The notes under the pieces: model-generated
Database searches by the model: none
What the model was told of the DNA's origin: nothing
The model's input: only the letters and a program-made list of their open reading frames with translations
Part shown: positions 55,855 through 64,000 of the stretch, piece after piece
Numbering within the stretch: position 1 is the stretch's first letter
Layout: each line of letters starts with the position of its first letter
NCBI GenBank assembly: GCA_933228675.1
Contig: OW121742.1
Span: forward strand, 18,590,877-18,654,876
Reading direction: 5' to 3'
Length of the DNA stretch: 64,000 bases
From: Stomorhina lunata
Lineage: Eukaryota > Arthropoda > Insecta > Diptera > Rhiniidae
Position numbers and translations under genes: made by a program

Positions 55855-58800
55855 TATCTTATTCAATATTTTTCAAAAATGCCTTATTTTTATAGGAAAT
55901 TTATAATTTTTGTTGAAAATTTTTCAAAAATTTCTTATTTTTATAGAAAATTAAAAAAAATTTTTGTTAACGGACATTTTTAAAAAATTTCTTATTTTTA
56001 TAGGAAATTTTTCAAAAATGTCTTATTTTTATAGGAAATTTTTGAAAAATTTCTAATTTTTATAGGAACATTTTCAAAAATTTCTTATATTTATAGGAAA
56101 TTTTTCAAAAATTACTTAATTTTTTAGGAAAATTTTCAAAAATTTCTTATTTTTATAAGAAATTTTTCAAAAATTTTTTATTTTTATAGGAAATCTTTCA
56201 AAAATGTCTTATTTTTATAGGAAATCTTTCAAAAATTTCTTATTTTTATAGGAAATTTTTCAAAAATTTCTTATTTTTATAGGAAATTTTTCAAAAATTT
56301 CTTATTTTTATAGGAAATTTTTCAAAAGATTCCTATTTTTTTATGAAAATTTTCAAAAGATTCCTATTTTTTGAGGAAAATTTTCTATTTTTATAGCAAA
56401 TTTTTCAAAATTTTTTTATTTTTATAAGAAATTTTTCAAAAATTTCTTATTTTTATAAGAAATTTTTCAAAAATTTCTTATTTTTATAAGAAATTTTAAA
56501 AAATTTCTTATTTTTATAAGAAATTTTTCAAAAATTTCTTATTTTTATAAGAAATTTTTCAAAAATTTCTTATTTTTATAAAAAATTTTTCAAAAATTTC
56601 TTATTTTTATAAGAAATTTTTCAAAAATTTCTTATTTTTATAAGAAATTTTTCAAAAATGTCTTATTTTTATAAAAAAATTTTTAAAATTTCTTATTTTT
56701 GTAAGAAATTTTTCAAAAATTTCTTATTTTGATAAGAAATTTTTCAAAAATTTCTTATTTTTAAAAGAAATTTTTCAAAAATTTCTTACATATATATTTT
56801 TATAGTAAGTTTTCTAAAAATTTCTTATTTTTATAAAAAATTTCTTATCTTTAAAGAAACTTTTTCTCAAAAATTTCTTATTTTGATAGGAAATTTTCAA
56901 AAATTTCTCATATTTATAGGAGATTTTTTTTTAAATTTCTTATTTTTATGGCAAATTATTTAAAAATTTCTTATTTTTGTGACAAATTTTTCAAAAATTT
57001 CTTAGATTTTTTAGGAAATTTTTCAAAATTTCCTATTTATATCAGAAATTATTCAATATTTCTTATTTTTATAGGAAATTTTTCAAAATTACTTTTTTTA
57101 TAGGAAATTTTTCAAAAATCCTTTTTTTATATGAAATTTTTCAAAAATTTCTTATTTTAAAAGGAAATTTTTCAAAAATTTCTTATTTTTTTAGGAAATT
57201 TTTCAAAAATTTCTTATTTTTATAGGAAATTTTTCAAAAATTTCTTAATTTTATACGAAATTTTTAAAAAATTTCTTATTTTTATAGGAAAATTTTCAAA
57301 AATTTCTTATTTTTATAGGAATTTTTCAAAAATTTCTTATTTTGTAGGAAATTTTTCAAAAATGTATTATTTTTATAGGAAATTTTTAAATAACTTCTTA
57401 TTTTTTTTTAGGAAATTTTTAAATAATTTTTATTTTTATAAGAAATTTTCTAGAAATTTCTTATTTTTGCTGGAAATTAAAACAAAAAAATCTTATTTTT
57501 ATAGGAAATTTTTCAAAAATTTCTTAATTTGATAAGAAATTTTTCAAAAATTTCTTATTATTATAGGAAATTTTTCAAAAATTTCCTATTTTTATAAGAA
57601 AATTTTTAAATTATATTTATAAAAAATTTTTCAAAAAATTCTTAATTTTATTGAAAATTTTTCAAAAATATCTAATTTTTATAGGAAATTTTTCAAAAAT
57701 TTCTTACTTTTACAGGAAATTTTTCAAAAATGTCTTATTTTAATAGGAAATTTTCAAGAAATTTAAAAATAATTTTAATTTTTTTAGGAAATTTCTTAAT
57801 TTTATAGGAAATTTTCAACAAATTCTTTTTTTATACGAAATTTTTTAAATATATAAATTATTCATAGGAAATTTTAAAACTTTATTTTGAATATTTTTAA
57901 GAATTTAGCACCTGTCTCTTTTACAATTTTCTATTTTTATAGCAAATTTTTCAAAATTTTTTTATTTTTATAAGAAATTTTTCAAAAATTTCTTATTTTT
58001 ATAAGAAATTTTTCGAAAATTTCTTATTTTTATAAGAAATTTTAAAAAATTTCTTATTTTTATAAGAAATTTTTCAAAAATTTCTTATTTTTATAAGAAA
58101 TTTTTCAAAAATTTCTTATTTTTATAAAAAATTTTTCAAAAATTTCTTATTTTTATAAGAAATTTTTCAAAAATTTCTTATTTTTATAAGAAATTTTTCA
58201 AAAATGTCTTATTTTTATAAAAAAATTTTTAAAATTTCTTATTTTTGTAAGAAATTTTTCAAAAATTTCTTATTTTGATAAGAAATTTTTCAAAAATTTC
58301 TTATTTTTAAAAGAAATTTTTCAAAAATTTCTTACATATATATTTTTATAGTAAGTTTTCTAAAAATTTCTTATTTTTATAAAAAATTTCTTATCTTTAA
58401 AGAAACTTTTTCTCAAAAATTTCTTATTTTGATAGGAAATTTTCAAAAATTTCTCATATTTATAGGAGATTTTTTTTAAAATTTCTTATTTTTATGGCAA
58501 ATTATTTAAAAATGTCTTATTTTTGTGACAAATTTTTCAAAAATTTCTTAGATTTTTTAGGAAATTTTTCAAAATTTCCTATTTATATCAGAAATTATTC
58601 AATATTTCTTATTTTTATAGGAAATTTTTCAAAATTACTTTTTTTATAGGAAATTTTTCAAAAATCCTTTTTTTATATGAAATTTTTCAAAAATTTCTTA
58701 TTTTAAAAGGAAATTTTTCAAAAATTTCTTATTTTTTTAGGAAATTTTTCAAAAATTTCTTATTTTTATAGGAAATTTTTCAAAAATTTCTTAATTTTAT

Positions 58801-61012
58801 ACGAAATTTTTAAAAAATTTCTTATTTTTATAGGAAAATTTTCAAAAATTTCTTATTTTTATAGGAATTTTTCAAAAATTTCTTATTTTGTAGGAAATTT
58901 TTCAAAAATGTATTATTTTTATAGGAAATTTTTAAATAACTTCTTATTTTTTTTTAGGAAATTTTTAAATAATTTTTATTTTTATAAGAAATTTTCTAGA
59001 AATTTCTTATTTTTGCTGGAAATTAAAACAAAAAAATCTTATTTTTATAGGAAATTTTTCAAAAATTTCTTAATTTGATAAGAAATTTTTCAAAAATTTC
59101 TTATTATTATAGGAAATTTTTCAAAAATTTCCTATTTTTATAAGAAAATTTTTAAATTATATTTATAAAAAATTTTTCAAAAAATTCTTAATTTTATTGA
59201 AAATTTTTCAAAAATATCTAATTTTTATAGGAAATTTTTCAAAAATTTCTTACTTTTACAGGAAATTTTTCAAAAATGTCTTATTTTAATAGGAAATTTT
59301 CAAGAAATTTAAAAATAATTTTAATTTTTTTAGGAAATTTCTTAATTTTATAGGAAATTTTCAACAAATTCTTTTTTTATACGAAATTTTTTAAATATAT
59401 AAATTATTCATAGGAAATTTTAAAACTTTATTTTGAATATTTTTAAGAATTTAGCACCTGTCTCTTTTACAATTTTCTATTTTTATAGCAAATTTTTCAA
59501 AATTTTTTTATTTTTATAAGAAATTTTTCAAAAATTTCTTATTTTTATAAGAAATTTTTCAAAAATTTCTTATTTTTATAAGAAATTTTAAAAAATTTCT
59601 TATTTTTATAAGAAATTTTTCAAAAATTTCTTATTTTTATAAGAAATTTTTCAAAAATTTCTTATTTTTATAAAAAATTTTTCAAAAATTTCTTATTTTT
59701 ATAAGAAATTTTTCAAAAATTTCTTATTTTTATAAGAAATTTTTCAAAAATGTCTTATTTTTATAAAAAAATTTTTAAAATTTCTTATTTTTGTAAGAAA
59801 TTTTTCAAAAATTTCTTATTTTGATAAGAAATTTTTCAAAAATTTCTTATTTTTAAAAGAAATTTTTCAAAAATTTCTTACATATATATTTTTATAGTAA
59901 GTTTTCTAAAAATTTCTTATTTTTATAAAAAATTTCTTATCTTTAAAGAAACTTTTTCTCAAAAATTTCTTATTTTGATAGGAAATTTTCAAAAATTTCT
60001 CATATTTATAGGAGATTTTTTTTAAAATTTCTTATTTTTATGGCAAATTATTTAAAAATTTCTTATTTTTGTGACAAATTTTTCAAAAATTTCTTAGATT
60101 TTTTAGGAAATTTTTCAAAATTTCCTATTTATATCAGAAATTATTCAATATTTCTTATTTTTATAGGAAATTTTTCAAAATTACTTTTTTTATAGGAAAT
60201 TTTTCAAAAATCCTTTTTTTATATGAAATTTTTCAAAAATTTCTTATTTTAAAAGGAAATTTTTCAAAAATTTCTTATTTTTTTAGGAAATTTTTCAAAA
60301 ATTTCTTATTTTTATAGGAAATTTTTCAAAAATTTCTTAATTTTATACGAAATTTTTAAAAAATTTCTTATTTTTATAGGAAAATTTTCAAAAATTTCTT
60401 ATTTTTATAGGAATTTTTCAAAAATTTCTTATTTTGTAGGAAATTTTTCAAAAATGTATTATTTTTATAGGAAATTTTTAAATAACTTCTTATTTTTTTT
60501 TAGGAAATTTTTAAATAATTTTTATTTTTATAAGAAATTTTCTAGAAATTTCTTATTTTTGCTGGAAATTAAAACAAAAAAATCTTATTTTTATAGGAAA
60601 TTTTTCAAAAATTTCTTAATTTGATAAGAAATTTTTCAAAAATTTCTTATTATTATAGGAAAATTTTCAAAAATTTCCTATTTTTATAAGAAAATTTTTA
60701 AATTATATTTATAAAAAATTTTTCAAAAAATTCTTAATTTTATTGAAAATTTTTCAAAAATATCTAATTTTTATAGGAAATTTTTCAAAAATTTCTTACT
60801 TTTACAGGAAATTTTTCAAAAATGTCTTATTTTAATAGGAAATTTTCAAGAAATTTAAAAATAATTTTAATTTTTTTAGGAAATTTCTTAATTTTATAGG
60901 AAATTTTCAACAAATTCTTTTTTTATACGAAATTTTTTAAATATATAAATTATTCATAGGAAATTTTAAAACTTTATTTTGAATATTTTTAAGAATTTAG
61001 CACCTGTCTCTT
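55855..61012 (-). repeat. 31-bp AT satellite, array 8 (reverse orientation)
   Basis: The longest array of the hairpin-plus-linker satellite, beginning about 200 bp after the lipase stop. 55855-56380 is a simple array. From 56381 it consists of three copies of a 1546-bp higher-order block. Many units here read CTTATTTTTATAAGAAATT, in which the linker has itself become a palindrome, so adjacent units can pair over longer stretches. Confidence 0.95.
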
Positions 61013-61018
61013 TTACAA
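56381..61018 (+). repeat. 1546-bp higher-order repeat, three copies
   Basis: Copies at about 56381-57926, 57927-59472 and 59473-61018. The landmarks TTTAGCACCTGTCTCTTTTACA (split: TTTAGCACCTG, TCTCTTTTACA) near 57908, 59454 and 61000 and CTATTTTTATAGCAAATT at 56385, 57931 and 59477 are spaced exactly 1546 bp. The copies differ at only a few positions (for example TTTCGAAAATT only in copy 2, near 58010; AAAATGTCTT against AAAATTTCTT near 58511). This implies very recent amplification or an assembly repeat. Confidence 0.95.
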
Positions 61019-62120
61019 ATTTAAAATTATTTCAATCATCTTCCATTTTTTACGAGCTCATACTTGTTAAGTTTTAGTTATTTTCTCGCTTAATTTTGCC
61101 AATAAAAATTTTTATGTCCTTAAACTACGGTAATAAAATTCCTATAAAAAGAAGTAAAATTATTCATTCATTTAAAATTGAAGCCGCAGAGACGAGGACA
61201 TGTGCAGGGCTTTGAAATACAAAGACTATTTATGACACTTTGAGACTGTAAATGACAAGAGCAAATGGACAAAAATTCACACATTAAATTTTAAAAACCA
61301 GCAAAGAAAAAACCTGTCGCTATAAAAATAAAAAAATACAAATTGTAAGAAAAAATATATGTAATTTTAGTTGACACCTTTTTTTAAGCTGTGATAGAAG
61401 GGACCTCTTAAACACTGATTTAAGGTGTCTAAACATATATAAGTATGCACTATGATTGTAATCGTCTTTTTATCTTCTTCCAGTTTTATTATTTTATTTT
61501 CTTTCTTCTTAAAACCAGATGGAAGGACAGACGGAGGGACAGTTAAATTTCTTTTGCTTATGGTCAGAGACCTTCTATTAATACTAGTATTATTTGGTAG
61601 TTAGTACAAAGTATTTATGAGTTTTGGTCAGTAAATTAAAGGATTTTGTCACTAGCTACACAATACACGGACGGACGGACGGAGTCTACCTAAAGTCTGT
61701 TGTGACATGCGCATGACTTTTTCGAATAATAGACAGACAGAAGTCATATTATTTAGAATTTGCTTTAAAAAGGGTCGTATTTTGCTTTTGTTATCTCTTA
61801 TTTTCGCTGGTTACTGTTTTTTACAAATTAACATAAAATTGGATGAAATATTATAATATTTCAGATTTTTGTAGAATGGGAACAAATTTAAAGATAAAAG
61901 CTAATAACTTATATTCAGTGAAAAATTGCATGAAACAAGATTTTTTTTTCGTGTGATAAAAATATATTTTTGAAATGAATTATTTGAATTTCTTTCATTA
62001 AAATGCGATAAACGTATCAAGAGTTACATATATGCCTATAAATTGATCATGTTAAAAAGAAAAATCTTGAAAAAAAATATTTTGACCGTCATAAAATTTG
62101 AATTAAAGAGAAATTAATAT
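61019..62120. other. Spacer with GGAC/GACA remnants
   Basis: Unique AT-rich sequence. GGACAGACGGAGGGACAG (61525) and CACGGACGGACGGACGGAG (61666) with GACAGACAGAAG (61731) look like remnants of the (GTCY)n part of mini-me-like elements. No gene is supported. Confidence 0.45.
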
Positions 62121-62124
62121 AAGA

Positions 62125-64000
62125 ATACTTTGAAAAATTTCCTAAAAAACTAAGAAATTTTTGAAAAATTTCCTAAAATTTTTTTTAAAAATTTCCTATT
62201 AAAATAAAAAATTTTTGAAAAATTTACTATAGAAATAAAAAATTTTTAAAAATTTCATATAACAATTGAAAATTTTTTAAAAATTTCCTATAAAAATAGA
62301 AAAATTTTGAAAAATTTCCTATAGAAATAAGAAATTTTTTAAAAATTTCCTATAGAAATAAGAAATTTTTGAAAATTTTCCTATAAAAATAAGAAATTTT
62401 TAAAAAATTTTCTATAAAAATAAAAAATTTTTCAAAAATTTCCTAAAAAAAATTTTAAAAATTTCCTTAACAATAAGAAATTTTTTAAAAATTTCCTATT
62501 AAAATAAGAACATTTTTGAAAAATTTCCTATAAAAATAGAAAAATTTTGAAAAATTTCCTATAGAAATAAGAAATTTTTTAAAAATTTCCTATAGAAATA
62601 AGTAATTTTTGAAAATTTTCCTATAAAAATAAGAAATTTTTGAAAAATTTTCTATAAAAATAAGAAATTTTTGAAAAATTTCCTGTAAAAATAAAAAAAT
62701 GTTTGAAAAATGTTCTATAAAATTAAGAACTTTTTGAAATATTTCCTATAAAAATAGGAAATTTTTGAAATATTTCCTATAAAAATAGGAAATTTTTGAA
62801 ATATTTCCTATAAAAATAGGAAATTTTTGAAAAATTTCCTATGAAAATAGGAAATTTTTGAAAAATTTCCTAAAAAAATAGGAAATTTTTGAAAAATTTC
62901 CTGAAAAAAATAGGAAATTTTTGAAAAATTTCCAAAAAAATAGGAAATTTTTGAAAAATTTCCTGAAAAAATAGGAAATTTTTGAAAAATTTCCTAAAAA
63001 ATAGGAAATTTTTGAAAAATTTCCTAAAAAATAGGAAATTTTTGAAAAATTTCCTAAAAAAATAGGAAATTTTTGAAAAATTTCCTAAAAATATAGGAAA
63101 TTTTTGAAAAATTTCCTAAAAAAAATAGGAAATTTTTGAAAAAAATCCTAAAAAATAGGAAATTTTTTAAAAATTTCCTATCAAAATAGGAAATTTTTGA
63201 AAAGTTTCCTATAAAAATAGGAAATTTTTGAAAAGTTTCCTATAAAAATAGGAAATTTTTGAAAAATTTCCTATAAAAATAGGAAATTTTTGAAAAATTT
63301 CCTATAAAAATAGGAAATTTTTGAAAAATTTCCTATAAAAATAGGAAATTTTTGAAAAATTTCCTATGAAAATAGGAAATTTTTGAAAATTTTCCTATAA
63401 AAATAGGAAATTTTTGAAAAATTTCCCATAAAAATAGGAAATTTTTAAAAAAACTTCCTACAAAAATAGGAAATTTTTGAAAAATTTCCTGTAAAAATAG
63501 GAAGTTTTTGAAAAACTTCCTATAAAAATAGGAAATTTTTTTTTAAAATTTCCTATAAAAATAGGAAATTTTTTTTTAAAATTTCCTATAAAAATAGGAA
63601 ATTTTTTTTTAAAATTTCCTATAAAAATAGGAAATTTTTTTAAAAATTTCCTATAAAAATAGGAAATTTTTTTAAAAATTTCCTATAAAAATAGGAAATT
63701 TTTTGAAAAATTTCCTATAAAAAGAGGAAGTTTTTGAAAAATTTCCTATTAAAATAGGAAATTTTTGAAAAATTTCCTTTAAAAATAAGAATTTATGAAA
63801 AATTTCCTATAAAAAATAAGAAATTTTTGAAAAATGTCCTATAAAAATAAAAATAAGAATTTTTTGCAAATTTCCTATAAAAAAATAAGAAATTTTTGAA
63901 AAATTTCCTATCAAGAATAAGAATTTTTTGAAAAATTTCCTATCAACAATAAGAAATTTTTGAAAAATTTCCTCTCAATATTAGAAAAATTCCCATAAAA
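62125..64000 (+). repeat. 31-bp AT satellite, array 9 (continues past the window)
   Basis: Forward units. From about 62750 to 63700 most units read AGGAAATTTTTGAAAAATTTCCT, given here as AGGAAATTTTT and AAAAATTTCCT around a central G, so the hairpin stem grows from 9 to at least 13 bp with the flanking TAT/ATA. A block is repeated with a 240-bp spacing (GAAAAATTTCCTATAGAAAT at about 62310 and 62550). The array reaches the end of the window. Confidence 0.93.

Overview
The window is a very AT-rich piece of insect nuclear genome. Spliced genes with GT-AG introns, a pancreatic-type lipase of the kind expanded in flies, dispersed repeats carrying (GTCY)n tracts like the dipteran mini-me elements, and a tRNA-Val-derived SINE point to a fly (Diptera), most likely a large-genome calyptrate such as a blow fly or house fly relative. 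The group is inferred from repeat and gene style; no species marker is visible. No rRNA, functional tRNA, CRISPR or bacterial-type operon is present.

Two real genes are supported, both on the + strand. The first (24271 to >44273) encodes a secreted, Ser/Thr- and Gln-rich protein with likely coiled-coil segments, in at least five exons. Its introns are packed with repeats (intron 2 alone is about 13.4 kb), and its fifth exon runs into a 200-N assembly gap, so the C-terminus is missing. The second (53608-55647) is a complete six-exon lipase of 336 residues with an intact Ser-Asp-His triad. A broken minus-strand gene (9994-10857) sits inside a terminal-inverted-repeat element. Two further exon-like islands (32665-32775 and 40969-41174) are unassigned.

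Repeats dominate. A roughly 31-bp satellite, whose unit contains a 19-nt hairpin palindrome plus a TATAAAAATAA-type linker, fills nine separate arrays (about 24 kb, some 38% of the window) in both orientations, both between genes and within introns. Part of it is organised into higher-order repeats (three near-identical 1546-bp copies at 56.4-61.0 kb; about 735 bp twice at 20.5-22.0 kb; about 309 bp twice at 27.2-27.8 kb). A different satellite of about 124 bp forms an unbroken array of roughly 71 units (44474-53326) between the truncated first gene and the lipase.

Between the arrays lie non-autonomous mobile elements, several with visible termini and target-site duplications: a 1-kb TIR element (4735-5728), a 1.86-kb TIR element carrying a pseudogene and a long foldback (9449-11307), a 248-bp foldback MITE (11682-11929), a TIR element with six copies of a GTAGCGTCCGTCACAG-like motif (12049-13378), a hAT-type MITE with a perfect 8-bp duplication (13506-14281), a Harbinger-like MITE (37627-37742), two tRNA-Val-like SINE copies (14547 and 40228), a 92-bp retroposon with a 14-bp duplication (41309-41400), and several copies of a mini-me-like family, one with a roughly 280-bp tetranucleotide expansion. 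A small intronic tandem array (36047-36600) repeats a motif close to the Drosophila CTCF core.
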